Assembly (NCBI GenBank): GCA_964570585.1
Contig: CAZMYR010000007.1
Location: 1 to 63,096 of the forward strand
Direction: 5' to 3'
DNA length: 63,096 bases
From: G020354945 sp964570585
GTDB taxonomy: Bacteria > Omnitrophota > Gorgyraeia > JABMRG01 > JAFGKX01
Both the position numbers and the translations under genes were made by a program. The notes beneath the pieces were generated by a model, which was not told the origin of the DNA, searched no databases, and was given only the letters and a program-made list of their open reading frames with translations. Shown piece after piece: positions 34,670-43,398 of this stretch; positions within the stretch are counted from its first letter, which is position 1, and every line of letters starts with the position of its first letter.

Positions 34670-34725
34670 TAATAGCTCCCTGAATCATTATTATATAAAA
34701 TATTTCTTACAAAAAGCAAGGAAAA
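34406..34725. repeat. 320-bp direct repeat, copy 2
   Basis: Second copy of 26420-26739. The identity starts abruptly at a TTTTTT run and ends in AAGGAAAA. The two copies bracket about 7.67 kb containing the giant secreted protein gene. Confidence 0.95.
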
Positions 34726-34841
34726 TAAAGAAATTTGAAATAATTTGCCTCCTTTTTTCGTCTATTATAGTGAAGGCATATTTAAGCCGAAAACTATAAA
34801 AGGCGAAGAAAGGAGGTATTTTTATGACCTAAAAAATTTGC

Positions 34842-34870
34842 TTTACTTTGTATATTAATAAGTGTATAAT
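34842..34870 (+). promoter_or_regulatory. recA: Probable recA promoter
   Basis: TTTACT (34842-34847), a 17-base spacer and a consensus TATAAT (34865-34870). Transcription would start near 34877, so the recA leader contains the whole palindrome 34890-34970. No LexA box of the CTGT-N8-ACAG or GAAC-N4-GTTC type is seen. Just upstream, AGGAGGT (34811-34817) precedes a two-codon ORF ATG-ACC-TAA (34824-34832). Confidence 0.6.
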
Positions 34871-34889
34871 TTGGTAATTCGAACAAGAA

Positions 34890-34970
34890 AGAGACGTTTC
34901 CAGTTTCAAAGAGGAAAATGTCCCCTAAAGCCCTGGGGACACTTTCCCCTTTGAAACCGGAAACGTCTCT
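34890..34970. repeat. Core-type palindromic element in recA leader
   Basis: Arms AGAGACGTTTCC / GGAAACGTCTCT and core AAAGAGGAAAATGTCCCC / GGGGACACTTTCCCCTTT. It differs from the element at 43399-43479 at only two of 81 positions. Confidence 0.92.
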
Positions 34971-34987
34971 ATACTAGGAGGTAGAAA

Positions 34988-36025
34988 ATGGTTAGAGCAT
35001 CTCAAAAAAAGGATAAAGGTGAAGATGTATTTAAAGGCGATAAAGGCAAGGCATTAAATTTAGCTTTAGGTCAGATTGAAAAGCAGTTTGGTAAAGGTTC
35101 AATTATGCGTTTGGGTAAAGATGTAAAGAGCGATGTCGCTGCAATCCCTACAGGTGCGCTTTCTTTAGATATAGCATTGGGAGTTGGAGGGGTTCCTCGT
35201 GGCAGAGTAATTGAAATTTTTGGACCGGAGGCAAGTGGAAAAACTACCCTTACCTTAAACATAATCAGCCAGGCTCAAAAAAGAGGAGGAAATGCGGCAT
35301 TTATTGATGCTGAGAACGCCTTTGACCCGACATATGCAAAAAAGGTCGGTGTAAATTTAGATGAGCTTTTAATTTCTCAACCAGATAGCGGAGAACAGGC
35401 CTTGACAATTACGGAAACCCTGGTTCGTTCTAACGCTGTTGATGTCGTAGTAATAGATTCAGTTGCGGCTCTGGTTCCTAGGGCTGAAATAGAAGGTGAG
35501 ATGGGAGATTCGCACATGGGTCTTCAGGCGCGATTGATGAGTCAGGCCTTGCGCAAACTGAGTTCATCTATCAATAAATCCAAAACCTGTGTTATCTTTA
35601 TAAATCAGATCAGGGAAAAGATAGGGATTATGTTTGGCAATCCTGAGACTACACCAGGTGGTAGGGCGTTGAAGTTTTATGCATCTGTTAGACTGGATAT
35701 CAGACGTAAGGAATATTTAAAAATACAAGATAAAATAGTGGGAAATCATGTTAGAGTGAAGGTTGTAAAAAATAAAGTTGCCCCTCCTTTTAGGCAAGCT
35801 GAGTTTGACATAATGTATGATGAGGGAATTTCTCGCGAAGGCAGTATTATAGACGCAGCTTTAGATCATAATGTAATACGGAAGGAAGGCGCATGGTTTT
35901 CTTATGGAGAACAAAAGATAGGCCAGGGCAAGGAGAATACCAGAAGTTTCCTTAAACAGAATCCAAAATTGCTTTCTGAGATAGAGAAGAAGGTAATGGA
36001 AACTGTGGCAACGAGTGAGGGGTGA
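34988..36025 (+). CDS. recA: Recombinase RecA
   Basis: A 345-residue RecA: GQIEKQFGKGSIMRLG, Walker A GPEASGKTT (about residues 79-87), VVVIDSVAALVPRAE, MGDSHMGLQARLMSQALRKL, INQIREKIGIMFGNPETTPGG. It forms nucleoprotein filaments for homologous recombination and SOS signalling. AGGAGGT lies four bases before ATG 34988. It is followed by a periplasmic protease and recX, its usual regulator. No intein or truncation. Confidence 0.98.
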   Translation: MVRASQKKDKGEDVFKGDKGKALNLALGQIEKQFGKGSIMRLGKDVKSDVAAIPTGALSLDIALGVGGVPRGRVIEIFGPEASGKTTLTLNIISQAQKRGGNAAFIDAENAFDPTYAKKVGVNLDELLISQPDSGEQALTITETLVRSNAVDVVVIDSVAALVPRAEIEGEMGDSHMGLQARLMSQALRKLSSSINKSKTCVIFINQIREKIGIMFGNPETTPGGRALKFYASVRLDIRRKEYLKIQDKIVGNHVRVKVVKNKVAPPFRQAEFDIMYDEGISREGSIIDAALDHNVIRKEGAWFSYGEQKIGQGKENTRSFLKQNPKLLSEIEKKVMETVATSEG

Positions 36026-36030
36026 TATAT

Positions 36031-37536
36031 ATGATTAAAAAAACTCCGGTTTTTATTACCATCCTTTTGATAGGTTTGGTCTGTGGTATTTTAATTGCGA
36101 CCAAGTTAGATTTTACCCCGCAAGGTAATGCAGAGCAGCGAAAGGTGGTTGAAGTTAGAGAACCAACCGGGCAATCGGATGAAAATGTTTTTATAAAAGT
36201 AGCTGAATTAGTCGGGCCTTCGGTAGTATCAATCAGCACAGAGCAAATTCACAAAATCCCTGCCCGCAGATTTATAAGCCCATTCAGGGAAAGCCCGTTT
36301 GGCGAAGACGAATTTTTCGACAGGTTTTTCAAGGATTTTTTTGGAGAGATGCCGGAGCGGGAATTTAAACAGAGAGGATTAGGTTCCGGGATTATCATAG
36401 ACAAAAGGGGGTATATTCTCACCAATGAACACGTTGTAGGGGAAGCAGACAAAATAACCATAACTTTACCGGATGGCAGAGAATACAAAGGGACGGTAAA
36501 AGGAAAGGACGTTCGTAGCGACATTGCTGTGGTAAAAATAGATGCTAAAAATATCCCAGTTGCAAAATTGGGTGATTCCGATACAGTAAAGATAGGGCAA
36601 TGGGCTATTGCCATAGGTAATCCGTTTGGTTTTATGGTCCACAGTCCCCAGCCTACGGTTACAGTCGGAGTAATTTCAGCAACAGGTCGTTCTATAGGAG
36701 GGCGTTTGGCAAGAGACAGAGATTATTCAAATCTTATCCAGACCGATGCTGCTATAAATCCGGGTAATAGCGGAGGCCCCCTGGTCAATATCAAAGGAGA
36801 GGCGATAGGTATAAACGTAGCCATATTTTCAACCACAGGTGGTTATCAAGGTGTAGGCTTTGCCATACCCATAAATACAGCTAAATATATTATAGAGCAG
36901 CTTATCGAAGGCAAAGAAGTCTTATATGGTTGGCTTGGTGTAAATGTTCAGGAAATAGACCAGCAATTAGCAGATTATTTCAACTTACCTGATAAAAAAG
37001 GTACGCTCGTTGCAAAGGTCCTTCCTAACAGCCCTGCAGAAGCGGGCGGGCTTAAAGAAGGAGATGTTATAAGGGCTTTTGGCGGCAAAGAAGTTGTTAA
37101 TTTAACCGATTTAATAACCAGAGTGGGCCATACAAAGGTAGGCGAAAAAGTAAAGGTGAAGATAATAAGAGATAAAAAAGAGAAGATACTAGAGATAAAA
37201 ATTGGTAAACGCCCTGAACGTGCAGAAGAATTGGTAGAAGCCACTGCCATTGAAAAAGCCTGGAGAGGCATAGAAGTAGCTCCGATAACACCTGAGACAG
37301 TGCGAAAGCACAGATTGACTCGACGTGAGGGCGTTGTAGTTGTAAATACTAAGCCAGGCTCTCCTGCAGATGAGGCAGGGATAAGACCGGGTGATGTAAT
37401 AGATAGGATAAATAATTTGCCTGTGAAAGATATCAAGGATTATAAAGAAATTACAAAGAAGATTACAGCCGATGCCTTGATACGCACCCAGAGGGGCTAC
37501 ACAGTTCTTAAGGCCGCACCAGAATCGAATGATTGA
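36031..37536 (+). CDS. degQ: DegP/DegQ-type serine protease with two PDZ domains
   Basis: ATG 36031 follows GAGGGGTG; the upstream GTG 36022 overlaps recA and is unlikely. The N-terminal hydrophobic segment (about 4-25) is a signal or anchor. The trypsin-like triad is visible: H in TNEHVVGEADK, D in RSDIAVVKID, S in NPGNSGGPLVN. Two PDZ domains follow (about 285-375 and 400-490, LGVNVQEIDQQLADYF and GVVVVNTKPGSPADEAGI). It works on misfolded proteins in the periplasm. Its location between recA and recX is unusual; recX overlaps its end by eight bases. Confidence 0.92.
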   Translation: MIKKTPVFITILLIGLVCGILIATKLDFTPQGNAEQRKVVEVREPTGQSDENVFIKVAELVGPSVVSISTEQIHKIPARRFISPFRESPFGEDEFFDRFFKDFFGEMPEREFKQRGLGSGIIIDKRGYILTNEHVVGEADKITITLPDGREYKGTVKGKDVRSDIAVVKIDAKNIPVAKLGDSDTVKIGQWAIAIGNPFGFMVHSPQPTVTVGVISATGRSIGGRLARDRDYSNLIQTDAAINPGNSGGPLVNIKGEAIGINVAIFSTTGGYQGVGFAIPINTAKYIIEQLIEGKEVLYGWLGVNVQEIDQQLADYFNLPDKKGTLVAKVLPNSPAEAGGLKEGDVIRAFGGKEVVNLTDLITRVGHTKVGEKVKVKIIRDKKEKILEIKIGKRPERAEELVEATAIEKAWRGIEVAPITPETVRKHRLTRREGVVVVNTKPGSPADEAGIRPGDVIDRINNLPVKDIKDYKEITKKITADALIRTQRGYTVLKAAPESND

Positions 37537-37999
37537 AAGCCATAGTTACCTCAAATCCCTATCTTATGCATATCGCCTTTTTAAATATAGACCACGCAGC
37601 AGGAAGGAATTACAAGAGAGACTAAAACTGCAAGGTTATAATACTGCAATTATAGATAGAGTAATTCATGAGTTTGAGCAACAGGGATTAATAGACGATA
37701 AACGTTTTGCCAGACTTTGGGCCTTAACTAGAATACAGAGGAAACCATCTTCTTTAACAAACATAAAGCAAGAGCTTCTTCTTAAAGGTATAGATTCTCA
37801 GATAATAGATGACACCTTAGGCCAGTTGAAAAAAGATTTTAATGAATATGAAGTTGCCAAAAATTTGGCAACAAAAAAGCTTCGCCTTTTAACCGGGGTG
37901 AAAAAACTAAAAGCAAAAAAGCGCTTATTTGATTATCTTAAACGGCGAGGCTTTTCTTTTGATGTGATATATAAGGTGTTGGAAGAAATAATTGATTAG
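37529..37999 (+). CDS. recX: Regulatory protein RecX
   Basis: A 156-residue three-helix-repeat protein with the RecX pattern: AYRLFKYRPRSRKELQERL, VIHEFEQQGLIDDKRFARLW, IKQELLLKGID and FDYLKRRGFSFDVIYKVLEE. RecX modulates RecA filaments. Its position one gene after recA supports this. A palindrome starts at its stop codon. Confidence 0.9.
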   Translation: MIESHSYLKSLSYAYRLFKYRPRSRKELQERLKLQGYNTAIIDRVIHEFEQQGLIDDKRFARLWALTRIQRKPSSLTNIKQELLLKGIDSQIIDDTLGQLKKDFNEYEVAKNLATKKLRLLTGVKKLKAKKRLFDYLKRRGFSFDVIYKVLEEIID

Positions 38000-38060
38000 C
38001 GTGTAGCGTTTAGCGTATAGAAATGTACCTAAACGCTATCCGCTATCCGCTAAACGCTAA
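37996..38060. repeat. GCGTTTAGCG-type palindrome before alaS
   Basis: TTAGCGTGTAGCGTTTAGCG with TATAG (37996-38020) faces CTAT and CCGCTATCCGCTAAACGCTAA, ending at 38060. Within each arm the unit TAGCG is repeated. It fills the whole recX-alaS gap and touches both genes. Confidence 0.8.
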
Positions 38061-40708
38061 TGAAAATGACTCATGAGCAAATACGGCAGCAATTTTTAAA
38101 ATTTTTCAAAGGCAGAAAGCACACCATAGTGGCTAGCGATTCCCTGATTCCTGCAGGAGATCCCACAGTGCTTTTTACCAGTGCCGGGATGAATCAATTC
38201 AAGGAGCAGTTTTTAGGCAATATAAAAGAATTTAGCAGAGCAGCCTCTTGCCAGAAGTGTCTGCGCACGGATGACCTTGTAAATGTAGGGGTAACATCGT
38301 ATCATCATACCTTCTTTGAGATGCTGGGAAATTTTTCTTTTGGCGACTATTTTAAAGAAGAGGCGATAAAATGGGCCTGGGAGTTTATGACCGATATTTT
38401 AAAGTTGCCGGATGAGAAACTCTGGGTTTCAATATACAAAGAAGATAAACAGACCTACGATATATGGAAGGATAAAATAAAGATATCGAAAGGCAGAATT
38501 GTAAAACTTGGCGATAAAGAAAATTTCTGGCCGTCTGAAGCAAAAAAAAGAGGGCCAAACGGCCCTTGCGGCCCTTGTTCTGAGATCTTTTATGATTATG
38601 GGCCGGATTCCGGTTGCGGAAGACCGGAGTGCGCTCCAGGATGCGATTGCGGAAGATTTGTTGAAGCATGGAATTTAGTATTTACACAATTTAACAGAAA
38701 AGAAGACGGTGTTTTAGAACCTTTATCAAATAAAAATATAGACACAGGCATGGGCCTTGAAAGGCTGTGCGCTGTTATGCAGAAAGTTAAGAATAATTTT
38801 GAAACCGACCTTTTTAAACCGATTATTGAGGCTATTAAACGCGAGATAACAAATATTATTAATAAACCAGTTGATTTTGATAAACATAAAAAGGATATCC
38901 ATGCAATAGCTGATCATGTAAGGGCTGTAAGTTTTGCAATTTGCGATGGCATTGTCCCTTCAAATGAGGAACGGGGATATGTAATAAGAAATCTGATAAG
39001 AAAATCGGCTTTGCATGGGAGAAATTTAGGCGTAGAAAAACCATTTTTATACAAGTTGGTATCGTCAGTCGCAAATGTTATGCAGGGGCCTTATCCAGAG
39101 TTGAAGAAAAGGCGGGAAAATATAAGTCAGGTTATATTGGCCGAAGAGGAAAAGTTTATCTCTACCCTAAAAGAGGGCACCAGGATATTAGAAGATGAGA
39201 TAAAAAGACTTAAAGAAGAGAAAACCTTTAAAATCCCCGGAAAGTTTGTTTTTAAACTTTTTGATACCCATGGTTTCCCTTTTGATTTAACTAAAGATTT
39301 AGCTAAAGTTAGAGGATTTAAAATAGATGAAGCGGGATTTAAACAGCTTATGGCAAAACAGCGTGAACAATCGCGCAAAAAAAGTATGTTGGCTTCCGCC
39401 ATATTTAAAGAACCTATAGCCAGGGAAAAGGTCAAATTCCTCGGTTATGAAAAATTAAAAACTAAAGCCAATGTAATAAAGATATTTAAGGATGAGGAGG
39501 AGGTAAAGCGGCTTGAACAAGGCGAAACAGGTAATGTAATTCTTGATAAATCCCCTTTTTATGGAGAATCCGGCGGACAGCTTGGTGATACTGGAATATT
39601 AAGCTCAAAGAAGCTTTTAGCCAGGGTACTGGATGCGAGGAGAGAGGCAGATGCTATATTGCTTAAGACAAAAGTAGAGAAAGGTGGATTAAAACAGGCT
39701 GATTCAGTCGTTGCCCAAGTGGATGAAGAAAGAAGATCGGCTATTGCAAAGAATCATACCGCAACCCATCTTTTACAAAGCGCGCTACGCAAGGTATTAG
39801 GCGAACATGTTCAACAGCAGGGTTCTTTAGTGGCACCGGATAGGTTAAGGTTCGATTTTACCCATTTTAAGACTTTAAGCCAGTACGAACTTGATAGAGT
39901 TGAGCAATTGGTAAATGAGAAGATAAGACAGGCAGACCCTGTAGATTGTAATGTTATGGATATCGATAAAGCTAAAGAAAAAGGCGCACTTGCCTTTTTC
40001 GGAGATAAATATGATAAAAGAGTGCGGGTGGTTTCTGTCGGAGACTATAGCATGGAGCTATGCGGTGGCACTCATATTGAAAATACCAAAGATATTAGAA
40101 TGTTTAAGATAGCATCCGAAGGGTCTGTAGCCAGCGGAATAAGAAGAATCGAAGCAGTTACGGACAAAGCAGCAATTGATGTAATTAATCAGCAGCAAGC
40201 AGCCCTTAAAGATATATACGCAATTTTAAAATGCAAACCTCAGGATGCTACCAATAAACTGAAGACTTTGATTTCAGACTTTGATAGATTAGGAAAGAAA
40301 CTAAGGCAGGCTGCATTAAAAGAAGCAAGGCGCTCTGTAGGAACCCTTATAAAGGAAGCTAAAAAGATAAACGGGATATTTTTTATCTTTTCAAAATTAG
40401 AGGGAGCGGATCCTGCGCTTTTACGAAATGCCACTGATATTATAAGAGAAAAGTTAAAAGATAAAGACTGGATAGCAATGTTAAACTCTGTATACGATAA
40501 GCAAGCATATCTTATCCTTGCTATGAGTCAGGATATGGTAAAGAAAGGTTTTCATTCAGGTAGATTAATATCTAAGATAGCCTCAGTAGCCGGTGGCTCC
40601 GGCGGAGGTAAACCTGACATGGCCCAGGGTGGAATTAAAGATATATCCGGCCTTAACAACCTACTCGATAAAGGCAAAGAAATTATTTTGGAGGAGCTAA
40701 AGAAGTGA
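38060..40708 (+). CDS. alaS: Alanyl-tRNA synthetase
   Basis: An 882-residue AlaRS: catalytic core with FTSAGMNQFKEQFLG, CLRTDDLVNVG, FFEMLGNFSFGDYFKEEAI, GPNGPCGPCSEI; editing domain with HTATHLLQSALRKVLG (near 566) and CGGTH (near 667); and a C-Ala end (GGSGGGKPDMAQGG). It charges tRNA-Ala and clears mischarged Ser or Gly. ATG 38060 is partly in the palindrome; ATG 38066 is equally good (MTHEQIRQQFLKFF fits the family). hisD overlaps its end by four bases. Confidence 0.97.
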   Translation: MKMTHEQIRQQFLKFFKGRKHTIVASDSLIPAGDPTVLFTSAGMNQFKEQFLGNIKEFSRAASCQKCLRTDDLVNVGVTSYHHTFFEMLGNFSFGDYFKEEAIKWAWEFMTDILKLPDEKLWVSIYKEDKQTYDIWKDKIKISKGRIVKLGDKENFWPSEAKKRGPNGPCGPCSEIFYDYGPDSGCGRPECAPGCDCGRFVEAWNLVFTQFNRKEDGVLEPLSNKNIDTGMGLERLCAVMQKVKNNFETDLFKPIIEAIKREITNIINKPVDFDKHKKDIHAIADHVRAVSFAICDGIVPSNEERGYVIRNLIRKSALHGRNLGVEKPFLYKLVSSVANVMQGPYPELKKRRENISQVILAEEEKFISTLKEGTRILEDEIKRLKEEKTFKIPGKFVFKLFDTHGFPFDLTKDLAKVRGFKIDEAGFKQLMAKQREQSRKKSMLASAIFKEPIAREKVKFLGYEKLKTKANVIKIFKDEEEVKRLEQGETGNVILDKSPFYGESGGQLGDTGILSSKKLLARVLDARREADAILLKTKVEKGGLKQADSVVAQVDEERRSAIAKNHTATHLLQSALRKVLGEHVQQQGSLVAPDRLRFDFTHFKTLSQYELDRVEQLVNEKIRQADPVDCNVMDIDKAKEKGALAFFGDKYDKRVRVVSVGDYSMELCGGTHIENTKDIRMFKIASEGSVASGIRRIEAVTDKAAIDVINQQQAALKDIYAILKCKPQDATNKLKTLISDFDRLGKKLRQAALKEARRSVGTLIKEAKKINGIFFIFSKLEGADPALLRNATDIIREKLKDKDWIAMLNSVYDKQAYLILAMSQDMVKKGFHSGRLISKIASVAGGSGGGKPDMAQGGIKDISGLNNLLDKGKEIILEELKK

Positions 40709-41925
40709 AACTCATAAAAACATCAGGTAAAGAATTTAGCAGGCTTTATAACAGAAATTATACCTGTAGCAGAAAAATAGCCAACAAAGTCTCCAGAATA
40801 ATCGATGATATAAAGCGAGAAGGCGATAAGGCATTGATACGTTATACCAGGAAATTTGATAAGGTTAAACTTAAACCCAAACAGCTTAAGGTTTCTGGCA
40901 GTGAAGTAAACGGCGCCTATCAGGATGTAGATCCTGCGTTTGTTAATAATCTAAAGGTGGTTATAGAAAACGTAACCAAATTTTATAAAAGACAACTTAA
41001 GAAATCATGGAGGATAAAAGATAAAGAAGGCGTTATTTTAGGAGAAGCAATAAAGCCTATAGAATCTGTGGGTATATACATTCCTTCAGGGACAGCCCCG
41101 CTTATATCAACAGTATATATGACTGTGCTTCCTGCAAAAGTAGCAGGGGTAGAAAGGATTATTCTGGTAAGTCCCCCGAATAAATATCAGACTATCAATG
41201 GCTACATTTTAGCGGTGGCCAATTTACTTGGTGTTAAAGAGATTTACAAAGCAGGAGGAGCTCAGGCGATTGCCGCATTAGCATTTGGCACCAGGACAAT
41301 ACCTAAGGTAGATAAGATTGTCGGTCCTGGAAATCAATATGTTACTGAAGCCAAACGGCAAGTATTTGGTTATGTTGATATTGACATGCTAGCCGGCCCC
41401 AGCGAAGTGGTTATTATTGCTAGCCGAGACGCAGACCCAAAGCTTGTAGCAGCAGATATGGCTGCTCAATCAGAGCATATCGGAGGGCTATCTATTCTGG
41501 TTACAACATCAAAATCTATGGTCAAGGTTATGAGACAATTTTCCGGTAAAGGTTATATTATAAAGGCAAAAAATTTGGATGAGGCAGTAGATATAGCCAA
41601 TCGCATAGCACCGGAACATTTACAATTAATGGTGAGAAATCCGGGGAAAATTTTAAAGAAGATAAAGAATGCAGGTGCAGTATTCCTGGGCCAGTATTCA
41701 CCTGCAGCGATAGGAGATTATATTGCAGGGCCGAGCCATGTTTTACCTACTGGCGGCACGGCCAGATTTTTCTCCGGGCTTGGCATTCGGGATTTTTTAA
41801 AAGGCTCACATGTAATCTCTTATTCTAAGAGGGCTTTAGAGAATACCATCAAAGACGTAGAAAAGATAGCCGCTTTAGAGGGGCTGCCTAAGCATATTGA
41901 GTCAGTGAAGGAGAGGTTTAAATGA
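40705..41925 (+). CDS. hisD: Histidinol dehydrogenase
   Basis: A 406-residue HisD oxidising histidinol to histidine in two NAD-dependent steps. Motifs: GIYIPSGTAPLISTVYMT, KAGGAQAIAALAFGT, VGPGNQYVTEAKR, MLAGPSEVVIIA, AAQSEHIGG (zinc ligands), APEHLQLM and GPSHVLPTGGTARFFSG. It overlaps alaS and hisB by four bases. First his gene of a reduced operon. Confidence 0.96.
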   Translation: MKLIKTSGKEFSRLYNRNYTCSRKIANKVSRIIDDIKREGDKALIRYTRKFDKVKLKPKQLKVSGSEVNGAYQDVDPAFVNNLKVVIENVTKFYKRQLKKSWRIKDKEGVILGEAIKPIESVGIYIPSGTAPLISTVYMTVLPAKVAGVERIILVSPPNKYQTINGYILAVANLLGVKEIYKAGGAQAIAALAFGTRTIPKVDKIVGPGNQYVTEAKRQVFGYVDIDMLAGPSEVVIIASRDADPKLVAADMAAQSEHIGGLSILVTTSKSMVKVMRQFSGKGYIIKAKNLDEAVDIANRIAPEHLQLMVRNPGKILKKIKNAGAVFLGQYSPAAIGDYIAGPSHVLPTGGTARFFSGLGIRDFLKGSHVISYSKRALENTIKDVEKIAALEGLPKHIESVKERFK

Positions 41926-42542
41926 GAAAGGCGAAGGTTAGGAGAAAGACTAAAGAGACGGATATTTCTGTTGAGTTAAATATAGACGGAAAAGGAAAGA
42001 CAAAGATAAAGACCGGGATAGGTTTTTTGACTCATATGCTTGAACTATTCATTTACCATGGATTATTCGATTTAAAACTCATCGTTAAAAAGAGTGATTT
42101 AGACGTTGATATACATCACACTAATGAAGATATAGGCCTTTGCCTTGGTGAAGCTTTCAAAAAAGCCTTGGGCGCAAAAAAGGGCATAAACAGATTTGGC
42201 TCAAGCTTTGTCCCAATGGATGAGGCTCTGGCAAGAGCAAGGGTAGTGCTTGATATATCCGGGAGGCCCTCTTTGCATTTTGGGTTGCATAAACACGCGC
42301 CTATAAGGCCTCAAGCATATGGACCGTCTGATAAATTCTATGATATAAAAGCCGCGAAACATTTTTTTAATGCCTTCGCTATTGCTAGCGGAATTAATTT
42401 GCATATAGATACATTAAAAGGCGAAGATTTTCATCATACATTAGAGGCTATTTTTAAAGCATTTGGTAGGGCTTTATGCGAGGCGGTTAGGATCCAACCA
42501 CGCCGAAGCGGAAAGACGCCGTCTACGAAAGGAAGGCTGTAA
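41922..42542 (+). CDS. hisB: Imidazoleglycerol-phosphate dehydratase
   Basis: A 206-residue HisB dehydratase without a fused phosphatase. Metal-binding motifs: GFLTHMLELFIYHG, DVDIHHTNEDIG, PMDEALARARVVLDISGRP and GEDFHHTLEAIFKAFGRAL, ending PSTKGRL as in the family. In many operons hisH follows directly; here a palindrome starts on the last base but one of the stop region and hisA comes next. Confidence 0.96.
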   Translation: MRKAKVRRKTKETDISVELNIDGKGKTKIKTGIGFLTHMLELFIYHGLFDLKLIVKKSDLDVDIHHTNEDIGLCLGEAFKKALGAKKGINRFGSSFVPMDEALARARVVLDISGRPSLHFGLHKHAPIRPQAYGPSDKFYDIKAAKHFFNAFAIASGINLHIDTLKGEDFHHTLEAIFKAFGRALCEAVRIQPRRSGKTPSTKGRL

Positions 42543-42619
42543 AGGGACGTTTCTGAAACCAAAGAGGAAAATGTCCCCGCAAGGGGGACACTTTCCCCTT
42601 AGGTTTCAGAAACGTCCCT
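42543..42619. repeat. Core-type palindromic element between hisB and hisA
   Basis: Arms AGGGACGTTTCT / AGAAACGTCCCT, then GAAACC / GGTTTC, and the shared core AAAGAGGAAAATGTCCCC / GGGGACACTTTCCCCTT. It occupies the position usually held by hisH. Confidence 0.9.
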
Positions 42620-42625
42620 AGACTC

Positions 42626-43351
42626 ATGATAATACTTCCAGCGATAGACATACGAATGGGAAAGGTTGTCCGTTTGCTTCAAGGCGATTTTGCAAAAGAG
42701 ACGGTCTATTCAGGCGACCCTGTTAATGTTGCAAAAAGATGGGAGAGAGATGGAGCCAGAATGTTACATGTAGTTGACCTTGACGGAGCATTTTTAGGAA
42801 AACTTAAGAATTTGCCCATTATCAGAGAAATAACCTCCTCAGTAAAAATCCCCATTGAATTAGGAGGCGGATTGCGAAGTGAAGGAGAAGTTGAGCAGGC
42901 CCTATCCTGTGGCGCGAAAAGAGTGGTTATAGGCACCAGGGCATATACAGATGAAAGTTTCCTAAAAAAACTTGTCAAAAAATATGCTGATGCGGTTGTA
43001 GTAAGTATTGATGCTGCGAAGGATGAGATTATCTCTGAGGGGTGGAAGAGGCAAACTTCTATCAAAGTGAAGGAACTTATGCAAAGAGTTAATGATATCG
43101 GCATAAAAACCATTATCTATACAGATATATTAAAAGATGGGACAATGGAAGGTCCCAATTTAAATACAATAGAGGATGTACTAAACTGTGCATCTTGCAA
43201 TGTTATTATTTCAGGCGGCATTTCTTCTCTGGATGATATTAAGTCCATAAAGGCATTAAACAGGAGGAATCTTTTAGGCATTATTGTGGGCAAGGCCCTT
43301 TACGAAGGGTCGTTTACGCTAAAACAAGCGAACGAAGTTATAGAGTTATAG
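42626..43351 (+). CDS. hisA: ProFAR isomerase HisA
   Basis: A 241-residue TIM barrel: MIILPAIDIRMGKVVRLLQG (the HisA start; HisF would begin with a different MLxxRIIPCLD pattern), LHVVDLDGAFLG, IELGGGLRS, VVIGTRAYTD, IIYTDILKDGTMEGPN and VIISGGISSLDD. It isomerises ProFAR to PRFAR. No clear Shine-Dalgarno site precedes ATG 42626; the palindrome ends seven bases upstream. Confidence 0.95.
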   Translation: MIILPAIDIRMGKVVRLLQGDFAKETVYSGDPVNVAKRWERDGARMLHVVDLDGAFLGKLKNLPIIREITSSVKIPIELGGGLRSEGEVEQALSCGAKRVVIGTRAYTDESFLKKLVKKYADAVVVSIDAAKDEIISEGWKRQTSIKVKELMQRVNDIGIKTIIYTDILKDGTMEGPNLNTIEDVLNCASCNVIISGGISSLDDIKSIKALNRRNLLGIIVGKALYEGSFTLKQANEVIEL

Positions 43352-43398
43352 CGTTTCAAACGCAATAACGCAACAACCAAATAACGCAATGAGCAGAA

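Noticed and set aside
34871..34987. A LexA operator before recA
   Set aside because: GAAC occurs near 34881 but no partner half-site at the right distance was found, in either the proteobacterial or the Gram-positive form.
42626..43351. HisF instead of HisA
   Set aside because: The N-terminus PAIDIRMGKVVRLLQG is specific for HisA; the HisF start pattern is absent.
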